NCBI RefSeq assembly: GCF_019175285.1
Contig: NC_056522.1
Span: 35,608,003-35,672,002 of the forward strand
DNA: 64,000 nt
Source of the DNA: Sceloporus undulatus
Taxonomy: Eukaryota > Chordata > Lepidosauria > Squamata > Phrynosomatidae
Reading direction: 5' to 3'
The notes beneath the pieces are model-generated. The model did not search any database, was not told the DNA's origin, and was given only the letters and a program-made list of their open reading frames with translations. Shown piece after piece: positions 24,101 to 29,600 of this stretch; positions within the stretch are counted from its first letter, which is position 1, and every line of letters begins with the position of its first letter. The position numbers and the translations under genes were made by a program.

Positions 24101-26452
24101 GTCTTTGCACAAGACTATCGTGGGGGCAGTAAGAAGAATACAGAAAAAACATGTTATTATTTCATTAACATCTGGTAAAATATCCAGATGTTCAATCAAC
24201 TGGTCTAAGGCCAAAAGCAGATGGAGGGAAAAAGCTAACTTACATTTGGGGTTGCCACAATGTTGTTTCAAGAAAAGTTTCATCTAAATCAGCAAATTGC
24301 TGGAGATGTAATACTGCTAATGATTCCTTTACACAGGTCCTGTGGCTGCATCATTTTGGATGGAAGTCATTATGTGAATAGACTTGGTAGTAGGAAGTTC
24401 TTTGATATTTAGGAATGTGCATGTTCTTTTTAATTATTTACCCCTGGAAAATAAAAAAGGGCCAGCGGACATGGACATTTAGCACCGTTTTGACTGCAAA
24501 AATACTGATACACCGATGTTGGAAAGATAACCTTCTTCTAACTTTGATTCAAAGAACAGATCTATCAATACTTGCAAATGTAATCGTGGCCAGATCTGGC
24601 TTCTCAGAAACAGGCATAGCTTGCACAGTAGTTTTAAGTGTACAAATGCACTCCTGGACACAAAACAGAAGCATTTTATGGGAGCTATCCTGTGTTGAAC
24701 TTCTTCAGCGAATTAAATTCAATACCCTGGATAGCTTCCACAAAATACTCTAATAAAACCTGGCTCAGATTAATTGCCCAGACGCAATGGGGCCGCTGGA
24801 CATTGCTGCAAGTAGTTTGCCCTATTTAGAGTGGAGCAGTCTATGATGTAAACTTTTTAAATACTTTAGAACGATGGACTTTGCGATCAATAACTCAGTT
24901 TTTCATTTAATTTATGCAGTAAGGTTTTTACAGAGTTAGTGAAGACTATATCTATAAAAAGTAGGAGATCATGGATCAACTGGAGGAAAGTTATTCCACT
25001 TGGTATGTAAGAAAAACTAGCACTCTGACAGGCTCTCTCTCGAGACAGTCTTTCAATTGTTTTTGTCCTGTTTCAATATTCTCTATGAGCAAGTATGGCT
25101 TCCCTGTGGGCAAGTCCTCCCATTTGTTTTTAGTATGTCCCTGCCCTGGGGGGTGGGGTGGGGTGTGTCTCTTCCAACTCTATGACTAAGGCACACAACA
25201 ACCACACTTCTCTGGCTGCAGCCAAGGAAGACCAGGCTGACTGTGGTTACCCAGAGGACCTTCTCATCCGCTACTCCCAAACTATGGAGCAACTTGCTGG
25301 AAGAGATCCATCTTATCATCACTCTTGACTCCTTTAAGAAGGCTGCCAAGGCAGATCTCTTCCGGCAGGCCTTCCCTGACTGACCGTCCCATTGTATTGA
25401 TCTGGCTTGCCCCAAGATGCCTCGTTATGTCTCTTTTAATTCATTTTAATCTGTATTTGATAATACTGTTGTTTAGTTTCATAATAGAGGAGGGAGGGGT
25501 AAGGGGATTATGCCATTTTTATTTGTGTATGTATTGCGTATGTAGTTGATGTATTTGATTGTTGTAACCTGCCTCGATCTGATTTGATATTTGTGGATTT
25601 CATTATTCGCAGTGTGGTTGAATAGAGCTGAAGATTATAGTGCTGACATGAACTAAGAGCAAAGGCTGACATTTTAGGTCATGCTACATTATCTGTTTTG
25701 GAACGCAAACAATTTGGAACTGGCTCCTAACTTATAATTGTAACCCAAATAAAAGGAAGCACTGCATAAACAGTTTGAGGACAGCAAAACAAAACATACA
25801 GATAAGTCATTATTATTACGGGTGGCTAACCGACGAGGGATAGAGACGTATGTTAGGACATCCAATGAATATTCAGGGGTGTTAATGCTTAATTCAACGT
25901 AACCAATGAAATGTGACTTCTAGTTTTCTTTCTTCAAACCGCCATAAAAACTGGGTCCGCTTTGAACCTGGGGTCCCAGTAATTTGGATGGATTTCTACC
26001 GGGGAACAATGCTGCAGCTCAGAATTGAAACACGTTTCCTTTCCAATCAGCTCCTTGGTCTCCCTGATGATTTCTGGTTAGAATCATTAAGAGAATCAAT
26101 AACCAATAATCAATAACATTATCTCCCTGTCTTTGGGGGGTGTCTCTTCCACCTCTACGACGGAGACACACAACAACCGTGGTGTGAGCTTAGTGGTGCC
26201 ACTGGGAGGATACTGGGAGGGTGCCCCCTTCCCTTCCCTTCCTCCTCCGGGGCCACGTCTTACCCAGAGCGCTTCGGCCAGAGCCTGCTCCAAGCCCTGG
26301 TTCTCCAAGGGCTGACCAGCCCCAAGCTTTTCCAGGAAAGGCCTGTAGTCGCCCAGCAGCTGGGAGGCCCAGCCCCGGGAGCGGCACTGGACCCGCGGGT
26401 CCCGAGGGCAAGAGGCCGAGGGCGAAGGCGCCTCTTCCCTCCCAGCCGCCAT
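1..26452 (-). CDS. NSL1: NSL1, MIS12 kinetochore complex subunit (gene span, 3' end off window)
   Basis: NSL1 is one of four subunits (MIS12, PMF1, DSN1, NSL1) of the Mis12 complex that links centromeric chromatin to the Ndc80 complex at the kinetochore. Placed coding exons on the minus strand are 26264-26452, 23433-23511, 16510-16640, 4727-4794 and 1-197 (partial). Each matches the remembered human protein in order: PRDPRVQCRS near the start, then TAVQENITVNGQPWQE, then DIKLLEDRLDDLIV and KRNQYPR, then LHMADLS, then LLEKAEGFSKVLSLQPTLEQ. All borders are GT/AG. Exon 3 ends in phase 0 and the 4727-4794 exon needs one incoming base, so a short exon (about 52 bases, human counterpart around YHPVVHPLDLKYDPD) is missing between 4795 and 16509. 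The Ndc80-binding C-terminal tail lies beyond base 1. The gene is divergent from TATDN3. Identification is very likely right. Confidence 0.93.
265..3487 (-). mobile_element. L2-clade LINE, 5'-truncated, largely open ORF2
   Basis: Minus-strand LINE whose 3' end is the (AAT)-type tail near 265-300 preceded by a stem-like end (CCGCTATGATC...AGCGG). ORF2 shows an endonuclease end (VLGDLNIP, then LSGTDHF; 2965-3485) and reverse transcriptase at 763-2895 (LLDISAAFNTIDH, SGVPQGAILSP, QYADDTQI, then the L2-type HDLHWLPVRFRAQYKVL tail). The 763-3336 part is in one frame and is interrupted by only three TGA codons (2233-2235, 2902-2904, 2965-2967); a frame change lies between 3264 and 3336. The endonuclease N-terminus is missing. 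It sits in the last placed NSL1 intron, in NSL1 sense orientation, and is itself interrupted by a TIR element at 393-647. Confidence 0.9.
393..647 (+). mobile_element. TA-flanked inverted-repeat MITE, Tigger/pogo-like (copy 1)
   Basis: 255-bp element bounded by TA dinucleotides (391-392, 648-649). The ends are inverted copies of CAGTGGTACCTCGGGTTACG. The interior repeats phrases built from TTCGTAACCCGAA. It has no coding capacity. TA duplication and the CAGnnnTnCCTCG end fit non-autonomous Tc1/mariner elements of the Tigger/pogo group. It is inserted in the 3' untranslated part of the L2 copy, so it is younger than that LINE. Confidence 0.85.
3678..3930 (+). mobile_element. TA-flanked inverted-repeat MITE, Tigger/pogo-like (copy 2)
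   Basis: Same family and orientation as the copy at 393-647, including the internal CATAGGCGCTAATGGGGAAA block. It is flanked by TA on both sides. Divergence from copy 1 is a few percent by eye, so both moved recently. Confidence 0.85.
3933..4726. other. NSL1 intron, no recognised feature
   Basis: AT-rich intronic sequence between the second MITE and the 4727-4794 exon. I saw no exon, repeat family or RNA gene that I could name. Confidence 0.5.
4727..4794 (-). CDS. NSL1: NSL1 coding exon (probably exon 5)
   Basis: 68 bases with a TTTTCAG acceptor and GTGAGA donor, encoding (D)LHMADLSLATKNASKLIGE and SFK. It matches human APHMENLKCRGETVAKEISEAMK in position and helix pattern. It needs one base from the preceding exon, while exon 3 ends in phase 0, which is why an intervening exon must exist. 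Confidence 0.85.
4888..5254 (+). mobile_element. Fold-back repeat fragment joined to GC-rich hAT-like element
   Basis: Starts as the fold-back family (GCAGAAATAATCCAGTTTGA, then CTTTAACTGCCCTGGCT) up to about 4985. It continues into GC-rich sequence with repeated CCCGGTTTT-type phrases and ends TTATGGCAACCCTAT. That end equals the right end of the hAT-like insertion at 30673-32454, so a second member of that family probably lies here with an unclear left end. Confidence 0.6.
5255..6190. other. NSL1 intron, no recognised gene
   Basis: AT-rich intron sequence. It contains a minus-strand open stretch (about 5832-6035) encoding a hydrophobic segment (FFFFSVAALYFICAVLSW) with a possible GTAAGA donor. 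It has no ATG-led full protein I recognise and is treated as unconfirmed. Confidence 0.4.
6193..6263 (+). repeat. 71-nt imperfect inverted repeat (hairpin)
   Basis: The arms CTCAGTACTTTGGAGGAATT and AATTCCTCC-like CGATTCCTCCTAAGTACTGA pair over about 26 positions with three or so mismatches around a ~17-nt loop. Size and shape resemble either a microRNA precursor or the remnant of a very short MITE. No known family was recognised. Confidence 0.55.
6268..6593 (+). mobile_element. Degenerate TA-flanked TIR element (family of 52855-53187)
   Basis: Shares the TCTCTAGGAATCTCTAGGTCCTCCAG-type core, the inverted GGAGGACCTA-type arm and the end GGTCCACTG followed by TA with the better copies at 26861-27256 and 52855-53187. 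The left end is eroded. Confidence 0.65.
6596..7503. other. NSL1 intron, no recognised feature
   Basis: Low-GC intronic sequence with no exon, repeat family or RNA gene that I could support. Confidence 0.45.
7504..8312 (-). mobile_element. BovB (RTE-clade) LINE, 3' fragment
   Basis: Minus-strand RT remnants read [62 protein letters not shown] and a QEIRR block, typical of squamate BovB. The 3' end (GTCGCCATGAATAGAAGTTG, CAGTTAACAACAGCAG) follows directly. The middle is deleted relative to the element, and several frame changes occur. It is a dead 5'-truncated copy in an NSL1 intron. Confidence 0.88.
8864..9087 (+). mobile_element. SINE with 5S-rRNA-derived head
   Basis: The head resembles the internal promoter part of 5S rRNA: GGTAAGCAGAGTCAGGCTTG, then TTAGTATTTGGATGGGGAAC and GGAATACCAGGTTCTGTAAG. 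The body and tail (AAGAAAACTCTATGAAATT, ACTTGATGGGAGACTTGAAG) end in a CA-rich repeat. It is not a functional 5S gene: the 5' third is lost and the tail is foreign. Confidence 0.82.
9511..9600 (+). mobile_element. hAT-like transposon end fragment
   Basis: CAGGGGTGGATAACACATAG, followed by GATGGGCCACATGTGGCCCC and GAGGCCCCTAAATCA, looks like the end of a Charlie-type hAT element. Only one end was seen. Confidence 0.5.
9602..9795 (+). mobile_element. Tigger/MER2-like element, left part
   Basis: After a TA dinucleotide it begins CAGTCGCCCCTCCAAGTCCG, the MER2-like terminal sequence, and carries inverted phrases (GGACTTGAAATCC, GGACTTGAATATGCACGAG). The right terminus is not recognisable. Confidence 0.55.
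10180..10345 (+). mobile_element. LINE 3'-end fragment (L2/CR1 type)
   Basis: AT-rich 3' untranslated-type sequence ending CCACCCTGTCTCTCATAATG, then GGAAAGAAGCAGGATATAAA, as in many L2-like 3' ends. No coding part remains. Confidence 0.45.
10595..10862 (+). mobile_element. CR1 LINE 3' fragment
   Basis: Contains the CR1 C-terminal and 3' region: AACATCAGGAAGACCTTCTT, CAGAGGCTGGATGGCCATCT, GGGGGTTGGACTTGATGACC. It is in plus orientation and 5'-truncated. Confidence 0.85.
10863..12354. other. NSL1 intron, no recognised gene
   Basis: No exon or named repeat was seen. A local tandem repeat of about 24 bases (ACTATATTTCCCAAGCACA) occurs at 11870-11915. Confidence 0.45.
12355..14244 (+). repeat. 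Direct tandem duplication of ~0.95 kb beside an assembly gap
   Basis: Bases 12355-13308 and 13309-14244 are the same sequence. The first copy carries 25 N at 12499-12523 and differs from the second mainly by scattered single-base gaps, e.g. in runs of A and C. That pattern is typical of an uncorrected long-read or alternate-haplotype contig placed next to its own corrected copy. A recent biological duplication is less likely. No gene is affected; it lies in an NSL1 intron. Confidence 0.9.
12499..12523. other. Assembly gap, 25 N
   Basis: Run of 25 undetermined bases within the first copy of the tandem duplication. Confidence 0.99.
14245..15360. other. NSL1 intron, no recognised feature
   Basis: AT-rich, with a poly-C run near 14375. 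No exon or named repeat was found here. Confidence 0.45.
15361..15500 (-). mobile_element. L2-type LINE 3'-end fragment
   Basis: TTATTTATTTATTTGAAGAA, then CCCACAAGGGCTCCTGAGGC and an A-rich stretch, is the reverse complement of a common lizard L2-like 3' end. No coding sequence remains. Confidence 0.5.
15700..16080. mobile_element. GC-rich non-autonomous element, unclassified
   Basis: GC-rich island in AT-rich intron, with phrases such as CCGAAACAGATGGTCCGAAA and GGCAATCACATGGCATGGCC. Overlapping open frames on both strands reflect base composition. It looks like a non-coding DNA element, but I could not place termini. Confidence 0.35.
16510..16640 (-). CDS. NSL1: NSL1 coding exon 3
   Basis: 131 bases with an AATTAG acceptor and a perfect GTGAGT donor. 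With the base carried from exon 2 it reads DADIKLLEDRLDDLIVQVAS, then KRNQYPR and KALKAQQKLL. Human has DSDIKVLEDQFDEIIVDIA and KRKQYPR at the same place. The segment is a predicted coiled-coil helix of the Mis12 complex rod. It ends in phase 0. Confidence 0.95.
16641..18290. other. NSL1 intron, no recognised feature
   Basis: AT-rich intron between coding exons 2 and 3. I saw no further exon of NSL1 or any named repeat. Confidence 0.45.
18291..18440 (+). mobile_element. L2-type LINE 3'-end fragment
   Basis: GAATTGTGAGCTGCTTTGAG, followed by AAAATATTATTATTGTTGTT, is an L2/CR1-like 3' terminus with its short tandem tail. A SINE abuts it. Confidence 0.5.
18447..18690 (-). mobile_element. tRNA-derived SINE, CORE-like body, BovB-like tail (group A)
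   Basis: Reverse complement carries a tRNA-type B box (GGTTCAATTCC, degenerate GGTTCGAATCC), a MIR-like core phrase (GGTGGCCCTGGGTACG, degenerate GTGACCTTGGGCAAGTCAC) and a tail (AGGGTTGCCATAAATCAGAA). Full-length, in an NSL1 intron. Confidence 0.85.
19324..19497. mobile_element. 174-bp inverted-repeat retroposon-like element with 13-bp TSD
   Basis: Left arm GGGCTATGTGGCCATGTTCT and right arm AGAACATGGCCACATAGCCC are inverted copies that meet near GCCAGCAGATGCTGGC. The element is flanked by the exact 13-bp direct repeat ATACAGAGCCCTC at 19311-19323 and 19498-19510. No coding capacity. Family not recognised by name; a truncated relative lies at 43921-43987. Confidence 0.8.
20378..20589 (+). 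mobile_element. TA-flanked MER2/Tigger-like MITE
   Basis: 212-bp element with CAGTCCGCCCTTGTCTTACG at the left, GGTGAACTG at the right and TA on both sides. It contains a perfect 24-bp palindrome centred near 20557 (arms GGCTTTCAGCAT). Non-coding. Confidence 0.75.
20929..21183 (+). mobile_element. TA-flanked inverted-repeat MITE, Tigger/pogo-like (copy 3)
   Basis: 255 bp, same family and orientation as 393-647. TA at 20927-20928 and 21184-21185. The middle differs (GCCGCGGCTCCGCCGCGGCT), so it belongs to a different subfamily. Confidence 0.85.
21321..21875. mobile_element. GC-rich element with TTACAGAC termini
   Basis: 555-bp, roughly 65-70% GC block with inverted ends GGCCCGTTACAGAC and GTCTGTAACGTGCC and several internal palindromes (e.g. 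TTTCGGAGCTCC region, GCCCAGCGGACCAAA with its complement). The termini match the smaller palindromic element at 43258-43491. All long open frames here are composition artefacts. Confidence 0.75.
22231..22496 (-). mobile_element. TA-flanked inverted-repeat MITE, Tigger/pogo-like (copy 4)
   Basis: 266 bp, opposite orientation to the other three copies, flanked by TA. Ends CAGTGGTACCCCGGGATACG and CGTAACCCGAGGTACCACTG. The middle block has GCCGCCACCGGAGGGCAGCA. Confidence 0.85.
22887..23216 (-). mobile_element. Squamate tRNA-derived SINE (group C)
   Basis: Plus strand reads AAAGGTAGTCCCCTGACATG, then GTGCTCATCTCCATTACTAA, GTGGTCATGTGGCCAGCATG and a degenerate tRNA-like end (GAACTGCCAACCTTCTGATC). 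This is a common lizard/snake SINE arrangement; the promoter end is on the right, so the SINE is in minus orientation. Confidence 0.8.
23433..23511 (-). CDS. NSL1: NSL1 coding exon 2
   Basis: 79 bases preceded by a TTTTTTACAG acceptor and followed by a GTACAA donor. It encodes 26 residues starting NFETAVQENITVNGQPW plus one base of the next codon. This is the best-conserved block of the N-terminal half (human TFESAVQENISINGQAW). Confidence 0.95.
23512..25200. other. NSL1 intron 1, no recognised feature
   Basis: No NSL1 exon or named repeat was recognised. Modest open frames occur on both strands at 24042-24287 and 24415-24753, without family signatures. Confidence 0.4.
25205..25600 (+). mobile_element. 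L2-type LINE 3' fragment
   Basis: Reads RTFSSATPKLWSNLLEEI and DSFKKAAKADLFRQAF, the C-terminal end of L2-like ORF2 (compare SAPGIWNTLPEELCS and DLFKKRLKTFLFRQAF in the copy at 265-3487), followed by a 3' UTR ending in TTGTAACCTGCCTCGATCTG. Confidence 0.8.
26264..26452 (-). CDS. NSL1: NSL1 coding exon 1
   Basis: Encodes 63 residues from an ATG at 26452 (start MAAGREEAPS) to ALW, followed by a GTAAGA donor. The stretch PRDPRVQCRS and the following helix (FLEKLG...EALW) line up with human PREDFRVRC and FVQKLG...DAQW. The N-terminus itself is poorly conserved, as expected for this family. The exon lies in the CpG-rich shared promoter block and ends in phase 0. Confidence 0.92.
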
Positions 26453-26482
26453 TTCCCGCTCTCCTCCTAAAACCGTTCATGG

Positions 26483-26490
26483 CCCCGCCC
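26483..26490 (+). promoter_or_regulatory. GC box (Sp1-like)
   Basis: CCCCGCCC between the two start codons, a standard Sp/KLF core. Confidence 0.5.
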
Positions 26491-26500
26491 TTCACCCAAA

Positions 26501-26511
26501 AGCGGAAGTGA
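26501..26511 (+). promoter_or_regulatory. ETS/GABPA-like site
   Basis: AGCGGAAGTGA contains the GGAAGTG core of ETS-family sites, frequent in bidirectional CpG-island promoters. Ten bases further right is an inverted CCAAT box. Confidence 0.6.
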
Positions 26512-26519
26512 CCCGGACG

Positions 26520-26529
26520 CCATTGGCTG
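26520..26529 (-). promoter_or_regulatory. Inverted CCAAT box (NF-Y-like)
   Basis: CCATTGGCTG gives CAGCCAATGG on the minus strand, a good NF-Y core about 70 bp from the NSL1 ATG. Confidence 0.6.
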
Positions 26530-26625
26530 CTGCACACTGAGCCTGGCTGGCGGGGAAAGGCGTTGGGTCCGACAGGAAAATAGGTCCGTCTGGAAACTGG
26601 GGCCCCAGACACTTTTGGTTCCGCG

Positions 26626-26676
26626 ATGGGGGCGGTGGATTGCCATTGTCACCTGGCGGCGCCCGACTTCGAAGCG
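26626..26676 (+). CDS. TATDN3: TATDN3 exon 1
   Basis: Encodes [17 protein letters not shown] and then GTGAGT. It carries the HxH metal pair of the TatD family. Phase 0 end. Confidence 0.96.
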
Positions 26677-29600
26677 GTGAGTCTGGGAAGGGAAGGAGAG
26701 GAAAGGCGGCTCCGCTCCGGAGGATTCTCCTCTCTTTCTGGCTCTTGCTATGGAATTCTGGGAGTTGGAGTTTGTTGCGGGCCCGCTCCTGAAACTGCAA
26801 ATCCCAGAATGTCACAGGAGGGCAGCCAGAGCAGTGCAAGAGCAGCACTATAAGAGTGTACGCTCGTCCCTCCACATTTGTGGCTTTGACTTTGGTGGCT
26901 TTGATTATTCATGTATTGTATTAAAATGTTCTCTCTAGGAATCTCAGGGTCCTCCTGCGCAACTCTGTGGTCGATGTCTGGCAGATGTTGACCATAGAGA
27001 TGTTGACCATAGAGTTGCACTGGAGGACCCAGAGATTCCTAGAGAGAACACTCCACTAGGCCTTTGTGGCTCCTCCAGTGCAACTCTATGGTCAATATCT
27101 GGCAGGTGCTGACCACAGAATCGCACTGGAGGACCTAGAGACTCAAAGAGAGGTGTTCTCTCAGGTTAAAAACATAGTGCTTTTGTTATTTGCATTTTTT
27201 CCCAACATTCATGGAGGTCATGTGCCCCAACCCCAGCGAATGCAGAGGGTGAGTCTATACCAGTTTACTAAGCGGTTTACAAAGCATAAGCTAATTGTCC
27301 CCAAAAAGCTAGGTACTTATTTTTGCGACCTGCAGAAGGATGCCAGGCTGAGTCGACCCCAAGCTCCTCCTGGCTGGGATCGAACTCACAACCTTGTGGC
27401 CGCAATACTGGCTGCAGTACAGGGATTTGACCACTGCGCCACTGGGGTGCCCTGGTAATGGTAGTTGTGACATAAAACAGCTAGCAAAATTAAAATTATA
27501 CTTTCAAATGACAATATTGTACGCTCGACCTAAATGTGTTTACATATATGTAGTGAAGATTTTGGTTAAAATGTGATGTTTTTAAAGTAAATTTTAAATG
27601 ATTTTTTTTGAATTTTAAAAAAAATATGTATTTTTAAAATTTTTAAAAATTTTGAAATTTGAAATTTTAATTTAAAAAAAATCTAGGGCCTCTCCTTTCT
27701 CCTGTTCCTGACCTTTACCCAACTCCCCCCATCTCTTAAAGCATTTTAAAGGGAAGCAAGTGAATGCCACAGCACGTTTCTGACAGAAGGTAGTTGTTTG
27801 GGAACAAGTGGTGTCACACACATACACACCCTTTTTGGTGTCACCTGGTGCAATCTGACCCCCTCCCCCCGTGACGCCACTGCATTGACCGATGTCTATT
27901 GGGCAACTCACACTCTTTCAGCCTCAGAGTACAGCCATGGCAATCCCCCTATGAAAAAACTTGCCAAGAAACCCCATGATGTGACAGTTCTCTTAGGGTC
28001 GCTATAAGTCAGAAACGACTTCAAGGCACACAACAATAAATGTGAGCCTGCATAGCATTGTGGTTCAAGAGTTGGACTATTACTCTGCTGTTGTGTGCCT
28101 TTGACCCCAAACACACTGAGACCTTGTTCAATGTTAGGGAATTTTGGGAACTGTATTTTTGAGTGACATTTAGCCTTCTCTGTCAGTGTCTGGTGCCACA
28201 ATAAACTACAGTTCCCAGGATTCCCTTGCACTGAGCCAGGGCAGTTAAAGTGGTCTCAAAGTGGATTATTTCTGCAGTGTGTTTTGGACCTTCAAGTCAT
28301 TTCCGACTTTTGTCAAGCTCATCGCAGGATTTTCTTGACAGGTTTCTTCAGAGGGGGTTTGCTATGACCACACTCTGAGGCTGAGAGAGTGTGACTTGCC
28401 AATACACCCAGTGGGATTCAGACACTGGTCTCCAGTCACACTCAAACCACTATGCCATGCTAGCTTTCAGCAGACTAGGGTTTAATTCAAATCTTGCCGA
28501 AAAAACTCCATGATAGGAACATCTTAGGGTCACCATAGGTCGAAATGCTTAAATGAACACAACAGTTTTAATTTTAGTTCTCTTTTACAGTTATTTACAA
28601 AAGTGGCTATCCACACATCTTGTGACAGTAAATTCCACAAATTACCACCTCCCTCCAAAAAACAATATTCAAAGACTTAAGCTGTGTTAGTCTGGAAAAT
28701 TAGGAGACAAAGGGATCTTGCAGCATCTTTGAGACTTACTGAAAGAAAGATGTTGGCAGCATGACCTTAGTACATGCATGTGAGGAAATAGTCTACAGAA
28801 TCCTGGGATTTATAGCTTTGTGAGGCACCAACATTCTTTGACAGAGAAGGCTAAAGCCCGTGTTAACACTTAAAATCCCAGGATTCCATAGGATGGAGCT
28901 ACAGCACTTAAAGTGGTGCCGTTCTGCCTTACTTCTGAAGTGTAGTTGCACCCCTAGTGGTAGGTTGAAACCCAATGTAGGCGCAGGACAGTTCGCCCAA
29001 AAATGGCAGACTCCCGGTGCCTGTTTTTCTGCCGGAGGGAAGCCACAGCCCCCAAATTGTGCGACTTCCCTTTGGCAGAAAAAGAACCTGCGAAAAGTGG
29101 GTTCTTCTAAAGCCGCGCAGCGCTTACGTAACAATGGTTGCTCCCATGGATACAAGGCACCGCCATTGTTGCGCCCTCGTCACTTGCGAGGATTGTGGGG
29201 CATGTGGGCGCTTCGCCCCCAGGCAACCCTAGCACGTGATGAGGGCGTCGCAAAGAGCCCGTATGTTTACATGGTATTCTCATTAAACTGGTGAGACTTG
29301 CTTTTGAGTAGGCATGCATAAAATGGCACTGTAACTAGAGCCAGTGGATTGGTTATATAACATGTGTGTTGGACTGCAACTTGGAAAAAAAAGAATTGGC
29401 ATTCTTGTGAACTTCTCAAAGTCAGTAATTTCTGCAGCTCCCTTGACCCAAGATTTGATAGTCACATTGCCCATTCCATTGACTAACAATGGCAACAAGA
29501 GTGTTCAAAGACTTTAGATTTACATGTGTAAATATTAAGTGAAAGAAGAGGGGTAGGAATCATATATACTGTTTGATTCTTTCTTCTGTTTCCTTCTTTC

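Larger units (their letters stand above)
26220..26720. promoter_or_regulatory. CpG-rich bidirectional promoter of NSL1 and TATDN3
   Basis: A GC- and CpG-rich block in otherwise AT-rich DNA that contains both first coding exons and the 173 bp between the two start codons (26452 minus, 26626 plus). No TATA box is visible. The layout is typical of a housekeeping divergent gene pair; shared promoter activity is inferred. Confidence 0.85.

Noticed and set aside
24042-24753. Open frames of 66-112 residues on both strands
   Set aside because: No domain, no splice context and no recognisable homologue; opposite-strand frames overlap.
26096-26875. Overlapping frames of 60-140 residues around the NSL1/TATDN3 promoter
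   Set aside because: Only the NSL1 exon 1 frame and the TATDN3 exon 1 frame have homology and splice sites; the rest are CpG-island shadows.
28860-29294. 144-residue plus-strand open frame and 120-residue minus-strand frame
   Set aside because: They span a fold-back repeat and a GC-rich patch, with no family signature on either strand.
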